Positions 49,264 to 60,427 of a DNA stretch of 64,000 bases are shown here, one piece after another. Each line of letters begins with the position of its first letter. Positions within the stretch are counted from its first letter, which is position 1. The notes below the pieces were generated by a model. It was not told where the DNA came from. It made no database searches and saw only the letters and a program-made list of their open reading frames with translations. The position numbers and the translations under genes were made by a program. Origin of the DNA: Cylindrotheca closterium. Lineage: Eukaryota; Bacillariophyta; Bacillariophyceae; Bacillariales; Bacillariaceae. The DNA lies in contig CAKOGP040001714.1 in the NCBI GenBank assembly GCA_933822405.4, forward strand, positions 248,001-312,000, in the 5' to 3' direction.

Positions 49264-50276
49264 GATGTTTCTGCTGTTGTAAAGTCTATCTGTGAAAATA
49301 TGAAAATATGATTGATTTCTTTGCACCCTTGTGAGTGCATTGACGTCTCTGGAACGGTTCGGTTTCGGTGAAATCAGACGTTCTTTGGTGTCAAAATTTC
49401 GTTCGATTACCCGAAATATATCTTTTGATATTTTGAAAGGTTTCGCAAGCCCAATCGGCGACCTCAAAACGTCATAAGCTCTAGTTAGTCATGTTAGGAG
49501 CTGTGGACTGTGGAACCTCCCGAGGGATAATAGCGACTTTGCTATCACTGATAAGAAGTGGAACGCAGTGAATTTGAAGTGTCTTCACGATTAAAGCTTG
49601 GTACAGTACAGTAGGTCGTGGAGAAGCGATACCCTAGAGATATCAAGAAATTGCAAACTATGGTCCTGACATGAGCGAGTCGATTGACTCGAGGAGCGAG
49701 TTCTTCGGTCAATAGCGGCTGGAATCACAAGTCAAGCTATGGCTAAACTTGAAACAAGTCGCTAGTCCCTCCTCTAGCGGTTCTGGATCGAATCAATATG
49801 ACTTGGTAATACAGGAGACATAAGTTCTGATGTTTCAGTTGCATGTACGCATTGAAAGATAAGAAGACAGTTTGTGGTGAAGTGACACCACCTTGCGCGC
49901 TTGTTGTGCTTCATGTTCTGACGCCTTCTGAGGACTCAGAGCACCCCGCTACCTCACCAAGAGGCCCTCAAAACTACCGAAATGCGTGTACGATCTGGGC
50001 CGTTTCTTGGTAGACTTTTCTCGCACACTAGGCGAAGAGAACTTGTACTCTAAGATATCATTGTATGTTATATGTCTGTCTCTATTACTTTTTATTTTGG
50101 TGTTGTAGAGTCTGACGTGGGTCGTGGGTAGTAAGAAGTCATTCGACACAAGACGTCGATCGTTATTGTTGTTGCAGTGAGGAACGACTCCTCGCTCCCG
50201 GCGCCCCTCGTCGTTTGAGTTCTTTCAAAATTGGTCCCTGCATCTGCAGATTTTTAAAACACGGAATATTGGCGCG
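49264..50276. repeat. Spacer between orphan array units 1 and 2
   Basis: About 1 kb. Its right part (about 50025-50150) repeats the array sequence TAGGCGAAGAGAACTTGTACTCTAAGATAT... and GTCGTGGGTAGTAAGAAG. No other gene is supported. Confidence 0.5.
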
Positions 50277-50708
50277 CTACATTGACCTTCTTGGCATAGT
50301 CAGAGGCTCGCTAGGTGCTGATTCTGCGAACATTTGATCAAATGGCGATCCTGTGCATAGCGAGCACCATCTTCTAGGCTTGTTGAGGGGCTCTGGGGAT
50401 GCTGTCTCTTCGCGGAGCAGCCTATCTAGACTTTGAACCATGTAGTGACGATCCATACTTCGGGCCGTATAGTGGCGTTCCTTACAGGGCAGAGTTGGTG
50501 CCATTGTGTTCCTTCCAACGAAGGTGACAGCATCAAACCGCGAAGAACTTCTCGTTTCCAAGTTGGTGGTGCACCTCTCGGCGAAGTTTGTTGCACTCGC
50601 AGCACCAGTTGTAGGCTTACTTTTCTCGTTTGTGGCACATACCTTTAAGGTATTGTGGATTGGTCTCTTTACCATTTTCGATCTTGATATTCCTGTTGCG
50701 GTGCACAT
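50277..50708 (-). CDS. Orphan tandem-array protein, unit 2
   Basis: 143 residues, ATG at 50708, stop at 50277-50279. It starts MCTATGISRSKMVKRPIHNTL, then ATNFAERC, a TFVGRNTMAPTLPCKERH block, an extra short repeat (SMDRHYMVQSLDR), LREETASPEPLNKPRR, and CSLCTGSPFDQMFAES...EPLTMPRRSM. It is closest to unit 3. Hypothetical; no known domain. The same strand, order and flanks as units 1 and 3 show that it belongs to a tandem array with unit length of about 1.2-1.4 kb. Confidence 0.5.
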   Translation of the reverse strand: MCTATGISRSKMVKRPIHNTLKVCATNEKSKPTTGAASATNFAERCTTNLETRSSSRFDAVTFVGRNTMAPTLPCKERHYTARSMDRHYMVQSLDRLLREETASPEPLNKPRRWCSLCTGSPFDQMFAESAPSEPLTMPRRSM

Positions 50709-51498
50709 GATGAAAAAACCTGGGTTGTTTGTTTTTTATCTCTGGAGATGTATGAAAAGGTGACAATTTTATGACTCTGGTGGTCAGGAGTTCGCTTTGG
50801 GCTAAATCGAACATTCTTTGGCCTAAATCGAACATTCTTTGGTTTCAAAAATTTTATTGCATTGCTTATGGTAGTGAATTATTGATATTTCGCAAGGTTT
50901 CGCAAGCGCACAAGAGTGTCACAAGCTCTAGCTAGTCTTGTGGAACCTCTCAAGGGAAAATAGCGAATGCACTGCAATATCACTGTACCGGTAAGACGTT
51001 GAATGCACTGATTTTGACATGATCGTCACGACTGCATTTTTTGTTGAATTTTAGTCGGGTGTGGAGAAGCGATCGAGGTCAAGAAATGTAGTGGAATAAG
51101 TCTGCTAAAAGGAGGATTTTGGCTTTTAGACTGGAAGCAGCAGTCAAGCTCTGTCGCCTTCCAAGGAAAAGGAGCACCAAACTGCGAAAGGTTTCTACAG
51201 TGGGCATGGCACAGTCCATGACATGTGATAGACTTTCCTACTAGATCTCACTCTAGGAGAAGAGGATTGTACTCGAAGATTTGATTCTGTGATACGTGAC
51301 ATTCTTCCTTATTATTATTTACTACGTTGTATCATTGGTACCGGTCGTGGATCGCTAGAGGTTCTATTAAGAACTCAGTCAACACAAGACATCAAATCGT
51401 TGTGTGTGTTGCAGTGAGGCACGATTCCTCTCTTGTCTGAGTTCTTTCAAAATTGGTACCCTGCATCTGCAGAGCTGTCGACACAGATGAGAAGTGAG
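50709..51498. repeat. Spacer between orphan array units 2 and 3
   Basis: About 790 bp. The part at about 51245-51360 again repeats the array flank (CTAGGAGAAGAGGATTGTACTCGAAGATTTGATT..., GTCGTGGATCGCTAGAGG). The sequence GGCCTAAATCGAACATTCTTTGG, upstream of unit 2, is itself repeated at 50800-50840. TACCGGTA is at 50986-50993. Confidence 0.5.
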
Positions 51499-51900
51499 CT
51501 ACATTGATCTTCTTGGCATAGCCAGAGGCTCGCTAGACGATGATTCTGCGAACATTTGATCGAATGGCGATCCAGGGCATAACGAGCACCGTCTTCTTGG
51601 CTTGATGAGGGGCGCTGGGGATGCTGTCTCTTCGCGGAGCAGCTTATCCATACTTTGGGCCATATTGTGACGTTCCTTACAGGGCAGAGCTGGTGCCATT
51701 GTGTCCCTTCCAACGAAGGTGGCAGCATCAAAACGCGAAGGACTGCGGCGGCACGTCGTTGCCAAGTTACACCTCTCGGCGAAGTTTGTACTCGCACCAG
51801 TAGTACGCTTACTTTTCTCGTTTGTACCACATACCTTTAAGGTATTGTGGATTGGTCTCTTTACCATGGTCAATCTTGACATTCCTGTTGGGGTGCACAT
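51499..51900 (-). CDS. Orphan tandem-array protein, unit 3
   Basis: 133 residues, ATG at 51900, stop at 51499-51501. Family blocks: MCTPTGMSRLTMVKRPIHNTL, STNFAERC, TFVGRDTMAPALPCKERH, MDKLLREETASPAPLIKPRRR, CSLCPGSPFDQMFAES and EPLAMPRRSM. The C-terminal block is the best conserved part across the three units and contains a CxxC (CSLC) kept in units 2 and 3. No known family. It is probably expressed, given that the frame is kept, but this is inference. Confidence 0.5.
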   Translation of the reverse strand: MCTPTGMSRLTMVKRPIHNTLKVCGTNEKSKRTTGASTNFAERCNLATTCRRSPSRFDAATFVGRDTMAPALPCKERHNMAQSMDKLLREETASPAPLIKPRRRCSLCPGSPFDQMFAESSSSEPLAMPRRSM

Positions 51901-52798
51901 GACGAAAAAGTCTGATTTTTTTCCCTATCTGTTGAAATTATGAGAATATTTGAATTGATTGATTCTGTGGTTTTTGTCTGTTCCACTGGAGCGGTTCGGT
52001 TTTGGCTAAATCGAACATTCTTTTATGTGTCGAAATCAACCGTGTATTTTAAATAAAGTGCCGCATGTGACCTTTTGGAAAATGTCGTCAGCATCCCATG
52101 CGAACCCAGATGTAGTTAAGCGCTTGTAGAAACAATAAGTGTTATCAGTTGGTCGAGCAAGAAATAGCAATTATGAGGTACGGCAAGTTCGGTTTGGTGA
52201 CAATGGCTCTAGGAGTTTCTAGATACAGAGCAGCATCCATCACGCAAGAAATAGTAACCGGCATGGTGAAAATTGTTCGAAAGGAGAAGTTCGGGTGTGT
52301 GACAACGGCGAGTCCCCACTTTATTTAATATTGGCGTTTTAATGAGATCGTGGAGTATCGGCACCACTACAGCAGAAGAATATAATTTAGACGCCACCTT
52401 CACCTTTAGTCCAAAACCTTGGCACTCACATCTTTGATGTTCGAATCAGAACTGTGCTCCCTTGAAACGGTACTCACACATCATGATTACAGTGTCAACG
52501 AACCAACCGTCCTTTCGATATCGTGAGAAATAGTACTGCTGTACTACCGGTACACCGTTTAGAAGTTCGGTTCTATGACATGAACGCTGACAGCACTTTA
52601 AATACTGGCGGGTTCAAGAGATCGCCACAGTATCACATCATACCATACGATCCGAGAAGTTGGGTGACAGCTGTCAGGTTCGGACTGAAGCTACAGTAGA
52701 ATATTGGGTTCGTGAGATCGTGAAGAATCGGCATCTAAAATTATAATTGTTGAACTACCGTAGATCCAACCTCAAGCGGTACTCGTAAACAAAAAAAT
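51901..52798. repeat. Degenerate repeat region with a stray MCO tail-like fragment
   Basis: About 0.9 kb. From 52140 to 52740 a diverged unit recurs three or four times: GAAGTTCGGT..TGACA, CACTTTA..TATTGGCG, GAGATCGTG.AGTATCGGCA and CGCAAGAAATAG. At about 52411-52440 the minus strand encodes KDVSAKVLD followed by stop, matching the last residues of MCO copy 2 (NDVKAKVLD, stop) about 400 bp away. TACCGGTA is at 52545-52552. Confidence 0.55.
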
Positions 52799-54824
52799 CT
52801 AATCCAAAACCTTTGCTTTCACATCGTTCATGGTTGAAACAGAACTGTAATCCTTTGGAGCGCTATTCCTCGAAAACAAGACAGCAAACAAGATTCCTAC
52901 CACGAGGACGGTGGCTCCAACGCACATCATAATGACGGTATCAATGTTGGCGACCTTCCATCTCGAAAAGGTAAAGTCGGGCTCGCCAATAAAAAGAGTG
53001 GACATCATACCGGTATCTTCATGAGCCAAAAAGTGGCAATGGAAGAGTGTTTTTCCAGTATAATTTCCGTACTTGACCCAGATACGAGCTCGGCCATTGG
53101 GTGGTACCACAACTGTATCACGCCATAGGCCAGGCTCAAAGTTCATGACAGACTTGAGAACCGGGTACGTTTCAGTGGATAGTTCGCTACCCATTTCAAT
53201 GACTTGGAATCGGTTGACATGAATATGGAAAGGATGTACATTGTGATTACCATTGATGAGAACATACTCGCGTGCCTCTCCAGGGTGAGCCAAAAAGTCA
53301 AGACGATCCGGAGAAAAGGCCTTTCCATTCACAAAGTACTGTGGAAATGGTGCCTTGTTGCGATCGGCTCCCATGGAAAAGACAATGTTTTCGGATTTCA
53401 CAATTTCATGCGCTTGGATAGATTCGCTTTCATCATAACCAGGTGTGAAGATCATTTCATCAATGGGGATGGTAGGCTTTGGTGCTGATTCATCGTCTGT
53501 GACACGAATGGTTGCAAGTGTTTGATTCTGTCAGTTGGGGATAGAGATAGTTAAGAAGAACAAGAATGTAATAGGCATGTTAGACGATTTGATTCATTCA
53601 ATATTCAGAAGCAATCGTAAAGTAAAAAAGACTTACATGTGGGTGACCACGCATGTCGAAGAACTGCATACCATCAATTCCGTGTTGACGAATGACGTAG
53701 TTTCCAGGTTTGTCAAATTGCAACAAAATTTCATTTCGTTGGCCTCCTGCCAAGACTGCAATATGCTTTCGGCTGGGCTTGCGGAACATGACACCATCAA
53801 CACCAATGACCCAAAAGTCCAATCCAGCGTCATCCCAGAACTCCTCTTCACGTCCTTCCTCGTAAACAATGAAAGTGTTTTCGTTTTCAATGGTTGCGCA
53901 AAGAACTCGAAGGTGAAGAACTTGTCCAGTGGCTGTCTCGAACGTTGGGTTCATCTTTCCATTGACCAAGAAAGGATGAATCTTGGAAAGGGTGGTCTGG
54001 CCTTCAAGGAATTCATCCACTTCAATGTTGTGGGTGTCCTTGTCAACGTTCTGGAAGGCTGGATCCCAAATGACAAAGTCTTTGGTGGTGGTAATTCCAT
54101 ATCCCTCGAGTTCACTCTCAAGAGTTCCACCGTCCACATAGAGCAAACCAAACATTCCTCCCCAAAGCTGGACAGCAGAGGATCCATGAAGATGTGGATG
54201 GTACCAGTACTGTCCTTCAGGATGGTGCTCTGGCACGTTGAATTTGTAACAGTAACATTCGCCTGGATCAATCTTGATGTGAGGAGCATCGGGGTTGTGG
54301 GTGCCCACTGGATCAAACATGTGAACCTCCACATCCAATCCATGCACATGAAGGTTGGTGGAATCAAAGTGACCGGGGATGTTGGGAGTATCCACCAACA
54401 TGCGAGATGGATCATCCACGGGCAATTGGTAGTATCTGTACTTGATGGCTTCTCCTGGCTTTTGGAGTCTGACCCAGTAGTCTGCGGCAGTGGGTGGGGT
54501 AGGACCAATATCGGAAGAATCCATTTCGTTGCTAAGCTTGATCCACAGGGATTGACCCGGTTTGACCCGCATCGTAGGACCCATAAAGCGAGACTCTGGG
54601 AAACCATCAATGCCTCGATTGTCATCCGTTCCAGACTTGTAGAATCGGCCACGATAGGTGTAGTTCATCAACTTAACGGTTTCCACAGTGCTGACAAGAT
54701 CATAGTTCACATCACCTCCATTGCAGGGATCATCACAAGAAATGTAGTCTGTGGCTGCTTCAGCAACCATGAGGCCGCAGAGAAGGCTGAGGGCAATCAG
54801 CATAAGGGGGCTCTTCGACTTCAT
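52799..54824 (-). CDS. Membrane-anchored multicopper oxidase, copy 2
   Basis: Exon 1 is 53637-54824 and exon 2 is 52799-53527, with a 109-bp intron at the same site as in copy 1: 638 residues. Exon 1 is exactly as long as in copy 1 (1,188 bp) and nearly identical in sequence. The signal peptide, the four copper motifs (HVHG, HPHLH, HPFHIH, HCHFLAHEDTGM) and the membrane helix are all kept. The proteins part only after the helix: copy 1 ends PVSVGDIDDDGTEQ..., this copy ends SSVSTMNDVKAKVLD. The difference in cytoplasmic tail may change trafficking or turnover. The duplication includes at least ~170 bp of unbroken upstream DNA. As for copy 1, ferroxidase or other phenol/metal oxidase activity is possible. 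Confidence 0.92.
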
Positions 54825-55626
54825 GATTTCAGTTCTAGAGTGGAAGTTTAGAGTTCGCGTTTGCTTTGGTTGGAAGATCTTACTAGACAATAAGATTCAG
54901 GGAAATGGAAAATGAGACGAGCAATTGAGAGATTGATTCTTCAGATGATACAGATGATAAGTTTTCGCTTCTGCTCTGTTTTATGACTTCTTGTAAAGTA
55001 ATGAAACTTACTGCTGTTGCAATTACAGAAGATATTTCGCTGACTCAATGGCATCAATGGACTATTGAGGTAGAAAGCAGCGGTGGCAGAAGGCAATTCT
55101 TTGACAATTCCGTCGGCTCGTCGGCATTTTTCCTTCCATTTACCTTAAGTCCAGAGAGTCATATTTCTGCATATAATACGAAACTATGGTGCTGTACTGT
55201 ACTGCATTTGAACTTCCCTTTTGATTTTGGGAAGGGAGTGAGTCAAATCATGCAGGTCACGCTTCCCTTTCAAAAATTCGGAGTAAAAAGTGTCAAATTC
55301 GAAGGCAACTTATGCCGTCCGTGCTTCTCTCCTGAGTCTTCATAACCACCAATTAAAAACGAGTGGAGATCGCGCTTCCCTCAACTTTCAAGATCGCGCG
55401 GCGTCACAAGAAATAGCGCAAGTGCCTCCACTTGGAATTCGATGGAGAGGTTGAAGCAAAGGGGGTTTCTACTCATAATCCGTCATCTTTATAGCAGGTT
55501 ATGAGCCAATTCTCATGTCATTTTTGAAAATCTGCAAATCGGCCCGCCGATAAATACTACTACCATCGTAACAGAGAAAAAGCAACAACCCTCTGCTATA
55601 CACCAAGAGATTTATAGAGCGAAAAA
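54825..55626. other. MCO copy 2 upstream region and ZIP promoter
   Basis: 54825-55075 matches 15068-15425 upstream of MCO copy 1, without the extra local repeat. From there to 55626 I see no gene; a frame at 54983-55345 has no family resemblance. Confidence 0.5.
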
Positions 55627-56749
55627 ATGGAAGCCGACAATAGAGACAATGTTCTTATTGCTTTGGCAATGGTATTCGGTGCTGGAGCTTCCACTGGATT
55701 GGGTGCGGCAGTCGTATTTTTCCCGTCCATTGTCAAGCTGGCATCCCAACGAGTCTTGGCAGCCTCCCTTGGATTTTCAGCTGGAGTCATGACCTACGTC
55801 TCCTTTGTGGAAATCTTTATCAAATCCTATGTGGGCTTCGAAGATGCTGGATATGAAAGGAGCCAGGCCTATGTTTATTCCACCTTTTGCTTTTTCGGTG
55901 GTGTCGTGTTGATGATTGTACGTGATTCGATTCATTGAATTCATTGAATTGTTGGAGTGGTTTTCTCATTTCCCCCCGTTCTACTATGTTATTTAGTTGC
56001 TGAATGTCGTTGTCGCCAAATTACTGGGCGAAGACAGCCATCATCATGCTGGACCTGTGAATCCAGTATCACAACAGCAACACCAAAGAGAGAACAATCG
56101 CACGACGCAGCTTCCAAGTTCGGAAGCCAAGGAGAGCGAAGATCAGCAGGACGGTGGAAGTGCAAAGGGAAGTGATGATGACTTTGTAGAAAACCTGCCC
56201 CTTTCAAATGGTAACGCTCCTGTTGTGGTTGGGGACGTCGGAGGAGACAGCATCTCTGACGATGAGTCTCCGAAAGACAAGGAGGAGCAGCGCAAGCTGA
56301 TCAAGATGGGCATGAACACGGCACTTGCAATTGCATTGCACAATTTTCCAGAGGGATTGGCAACATTTGTGGCTGCCGTAGATGATCCTTCTGTGGGTAC
56401 TGTGTTGGCGTGCGCCATTGCGATTCATAACATTCCCGAAGGTCTGTGCGTTGCTTTGCCAATCTACTACGCTACTGGAAGCCGATCAAAAGCATTCCTT
56501 TGGGCCCTTTTGTCTGGAGCGTCAGAAATCGTTGCAGCTCTTTTGGGATGGGCAATATTGGCTGCCGTGGTCGACGACGCAACGTACGCGGCTCTGTTTG
56601 GGATAGTGGCTGGTATGATGGTAATCATCAGCATTCGGGAACTATTGCCCACAGCTCACCACTACGATCCGGAGGATACAGTGGTAACATACTCCTTCAT
56701 TGCCGGAATGCTGCTAATGGCAATTTCCTTGGTGCTTTTCATGCTGTAA
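55627..56749 (+). CDS. ZIP-family metal transporter (ZupT/GufA-like)
   Basis: Exons 55627-55917 and 55997-56749, with a 79-bp intron (donor GTACGT), in frame: 347 residues. Membrane helices are predicted at both ends of a long His/acid-rich loop (EDSHHHAGP...DDESPKDKEE) between helices 3 and 4, the usual metal-sensing loop of ZIP proteins. The metal-binding signatures HNFPEG (~212) and HNIPEG (~241) mark helices 4 and 5. The family brings Zn, Fe or Mn into the cytosol. Subfamily is by motif; the substrate metal cannot be read from sequence. It lies about 800 bp from MCO copy 2, on the opposite strand. A link between metal import and a copper oxidase is tempting but not supported beyond this proximity. 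Confidence 0.92.
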
Positions 56750-58645
56750 ATGATCATATCTTCACGCAGAAGGTAACGCACATTGTTTCTTTTTTAAAAT
56801 TAATAAATAGGCAGTTTGAAAAATAGCTTCAATCATAGATTGGTCGAAGTGCTTCCTGGGATGGAAAACACCAGCTATCGATATCCGATGTTTTTGGTTT
56901 AGGTGTCCATGATTACTCCTCATCTATAGATTGCGCAACAGTCAAGGTCCCCATGTTATATAGTTGTGTTCCAAGGCAAGCCCTTTTCCGTGAGTTTGGA
57001 TGCAGGCACATTTTTAGGCACGTATATGCGTACCATACCTGTAGGAGGCTAATAATGCCTGGTCGAATAAAATTTAGATTGGATACTGTAGGAGTAAGGG
57101 GAATCTCCCTTTCAGGCTCAGACATCCAAAACAAATGCCAAGATCGACAGTTACAGTAGGTAGTGATGGATTTTTCAGTCGGCAGGCATATTTGCGTCAT
57201 TGTTTGAGGTTCAAAGTTGGCTCGTCAAGGCTTTTTAAAAAAAAAAGTATTTGACAAATACTTGGACAACTATTGTGATTTGACTTGGGAAATATCTCTT
57301 GTTAGTGTAAAAAATAAGCAGCGTTGGATGTACCGGTAGGACTACATAGCTTTCAATCACAATACATATAAGCATTGCTTTTGGCCCTTTTCCTGTGAGT
57401 TTGGATTTAGACACATTTAGGCACATTTAGGTACGTTTGTGTGTAGGAGGAGGCTTGTGACTGGTGAAATAATATCCCCTACTGTAAGTGATTCCAAAGA
57501 GAAGAATTTCCATCCATTTCGATTCAAGAGCAAGGGAACTCCATTTCAACGAACCATGATGATTTGGGATTACGACTGGCTCAGAAAACAATATTGGTAT
57601 CATTTCGTTTGCATCGAAACTCTCAAAAGTAGTTGACTCATGACAATATGTCGGCTCCCACAAAACTAGCATTCGCTACGATTGAGATCTATAATATATT
57701 AGAAGTTGGCTCGTCAAAGCACTCGTAGCATTTCATTCAAACAATATCACAGCTCCCACAGGAAACAAAAAAAAAATCGCCATGATCCAGAAGTTACCGG
57801 CAAATGGATGATGGATTCCTTCTCAGTTCATTTGCGTCGGTGTTTGAGGCCTTATAGGTGGATGGAAGACACTATCACCGCTCCAAAACAATCCAAAGAT
57901 ACCGGCAGTCTGATAATGATCGGCAGCCTACACGAATGGTCGACAGCCCACACGTATTTCCCTTTATTTGCCACCAGTGGGCAAGCTGGCTCAAAAGGGA
58001 CAAAGGTGGCTCAGAAGCTTCCATCTGCGATTGAATGCTGTCTGTTTTTCCAACATTCTTCTTGTCGACCTGTTCGTGATATTATTCGCACACTGCCGGT
58101 AGGTACCGGTACCGAAAAGAAGGTAATTTCTTCACTGGATGAGCCTTGCTTTTTTTCTATTAGGCACTTGTACGAGCGTTTTACACTTTGTGTAGCTTGA
58201 CACATCTAACAATTAATAAACATCTGTGTACGCGCTTTTGGCATTCAATGAGCGAAGCTTCTTTCCCATTGAACCAAGTACAGGTTTCTACACAAGTCCG
58301 AAGGTGCATAACAGGGACAATAGCGCCTCAGTTGTGGATCCTTCGTGTTTATGATCAGCGGCTCAAACTTGATTGTTTTATAAATGAATTAAAATATTTG
58401 GGCTCTCCTCCAAGCATCAAGGAACAAAGGAAACCTCTTGATTCACTTAACAACGGTACCCAGCAGGGCGCATCAACACGAAGCCGATATATCTAAAACA
58501 CCTGCCATCAGTTCACACAAATACAGGGGGAGTATTCTGATTTTGAAAGTTTCTGATTTGCACACGGCGAAGGTGCAACGCATCATCCTCAATACACACA
58601 CAATTCATCAATCAGGACAAAACCAAACGAACCTATAATATTAAC
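56750..58645. repeat. Long intergenic region with diverged local duplications
   Basis: No gene supported in 1.9 kb. The segment CCCTTTTCCGTGAGTTTGGAT...TAGGCACGTA...GTAGGAGG near 56980-57055 recurs near 57385-57450. TTGGCTCGTCAA near 57218 recurs near 57706. TACCGGTA occurs at 57331-57338 and 58104-58111. A 164-codon frame at 57706-58200 lacks an ATG at its start and any family resemblance. Confidence 0.5.
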
Positions 58646-59614
58646 ATGGAGAAAGACAATCTATATTCTATGTTGGGAGTGATGGACCAAAGCGTCTTCA
58701 CATCTTTGCCACGGGGTCACCAATTTCAAGACCTGTCCCGGGCTAATCCTCAGTTGCAAATGACAGCTGCAAGTCTCTTTCACTGCGGCGCTGATTTTGA
58801 ACCCACACCCATCAATGAAAACTCGGCAGCCTTTGGTAATCGTTCTGGCGCCCGTCCTAACGAAAACCAATTGCTTCGGCAGGTACTGAATCAAGCAAAC
58901 ACTGTGATTGATGCAGAGAATGATTTTACCCTTTATGGAAACTCCTTGGGTCTTTCCCCTTCTCTCATGAGTAGCAATCATCCACAAACACAGAGTGCTC
59001 CAGTGGTACCCACAGCCGCAACGTCCTCCTCTGAAACTTGTCATGCAAGCACAGACCTTCATCCAGATACTGCTGCTTCTCCGACCGAATCCACTGCTGC
59101 AGCTTCTGAAGAAGCCTCACCCTCCACAATTTCACAAGCCGTGACATCTGGAAGGTGGTATGATCGATATCAAGATCTGATCCAATTCAAGAAAGAACAC
59201 GGTCATTGCTGTGTCCCAAGCCATTGGCCCAAGAACCCCCCTTTAGCGCAATGGGTCAAGCGCCAACGCCATCAATACAAGAGGTCAAACGAAGGACTTC
59301 ATTCCACGATCACCCCGGCTCGCATTGAGGCCCTGAACAAGATGACCTTTGTCTGGGATCCCCACTCTGCCTTTTGGGAAGAACGTCTCAATGAACTCTA
59401 TGAATTCCGAGATAAGTACGGCCATTGCAATGTCCCAACCAAGTTCCCGGACAATCCTCAATTGGCGATTTGGGCCAAGTGTCAGAGACGTCAGTTCAAG
59501 CTGTTTGTCTCAGATGGCCCCAAGCGATCCAACATGACTGTGGATCGAATCGCTAAACTCTCCCGTGTGGGATTCGTCTTTAACCCGAGGCAAATCAATA
59601 AGAGGAGAGCCTAA
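58646..59614 (+). CDS. Helicase-associated (HA) domain protein
   Basis: A 322-residue, single-exon protein. Residues 1-165 are low in complexity (Ser/Thr/Ala/Asn), probably disordered. Two HA repeats follow, at about 170-240 (WYDRYQDLIQFKKEHGHCCVP...LAQWVKRQRHQYK) and about 244-315 (WEERLNELYEFRDKYGHCNVP...LAIWAKCQRRQFK). Each has the family's W..R..EL..F....GHCNVP and W...QR..Y/F pattern. The end is basic (NKRRA). HA-domain proteins are numerous in diatoms and a nucleic-acid-binding or regulatory role is suspected, but no helicase core is present here and the function is unknown. Confidence 0.85.
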   Translation: MEKDNLYSMLGVMDQSVFTSLPRGHQFQDLSRANPQLQMTAASLFHCGADFEPTPINENSAAFGNRSGARPNENQLLRQVLNQANTVIDAENDFTLYGNSLGLSPSLMSSNHPQTQSAPVVPTAATSSSETCHASTDLHPDTAASPTESTAAASEEASPSTISQAVTSGRWYDRYQDLIQFKKEHGHCCVPSHWPKNPPLAQWVKRQRHQYKRSNEGLHSTITPARIEALNKMTFVWDPHSAFWEERLNELYEFRDKYGHCNVPTKFPDNPQLAIWAKCQRRQFKLFVSDGPKRSNMTVDRIAKLSRVGFVFNPRQINKRRA

Positions 59615-60427
59615 ATAACCAGGACGAGGAAGGGCATGCATTGCCTGCTACGACTACCAACAACATCTACCCATTACTACTTGCTGTATGATTCCATTTT
59701 TGAGAGAAAAAAGTTTTTGCATTCTATCTATCTATCTTTGTGTACTGTAACATGAATACATTTATAACATGATCTATCTAACTAACTAACTAAATAATTA
59801 CCTTTTTAGTAAATCGAGAAGACACGAATGAAGGAATCATTGCAAGTCTGAAGAAGTGATGGGATGGGTATCCTGCAATAATGAGAAGGATGTACTGGTA
59901 TTGGTTGATGTTCCCGCAACATTCAGAGAGGCGCGATCATTTTTTTTGACAGATGGGCGAAATGACGCGTATCAATGCAAGAACACCATCTGGTCAGAAC
60001 TGGACACGGGTCAAGTTTTAAATTTTCCCAGCTGATTTGAAGTCGCAGCAGACACACGGGACCTAGCTTGTGACATGGATTTGGGAATCTTCATCTTCAT
60101 CGCATCTCCAACACTGCACACAATGTTCCCGCCATGCAGGAGATTTTGAATTGACCAATCTGGCCAATGAGAATTTGTTCGAGTCAAATTTCATGTCTCA
60201 CTGAATTTTTACCTAAGTAAATTTGAGCTCTTCCTCTGCCCCAAATTCTCGCCTCCGTCACCTATTTCACCGTCACCCTGTGAAAAATAAGCCTTTGATT
60301 GTGATTAATTCTATCAACTCCGTTTCCTGCAATTTTCCGGCAAGGGAAAACTGCCTGGTCATCAAACAATATTACGACCTACTATCAGATTGATTGTTGT
60401 ATTGGGAACAGCAAAAAGAAATAGAGG
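59615..60427. other. Intergenic gap, no gene
   Basis: About 810 bp. Contains short CTAT/CTAA runs near 59727-59795 and nothing else I can support. Confidence 0.4.

Noticed and set aside
52430..52460. TTCGAATC resembling a tRNA T-loop
   Set aside because: No matching acceptor, D-arm or anticodon arm could be placed around it.
57706..58200. 164-codon frame between the ZIP and HA genes
   Set aside because: It starts at TTG, has no recognisable motif and lies in repeat-bearing DNA.
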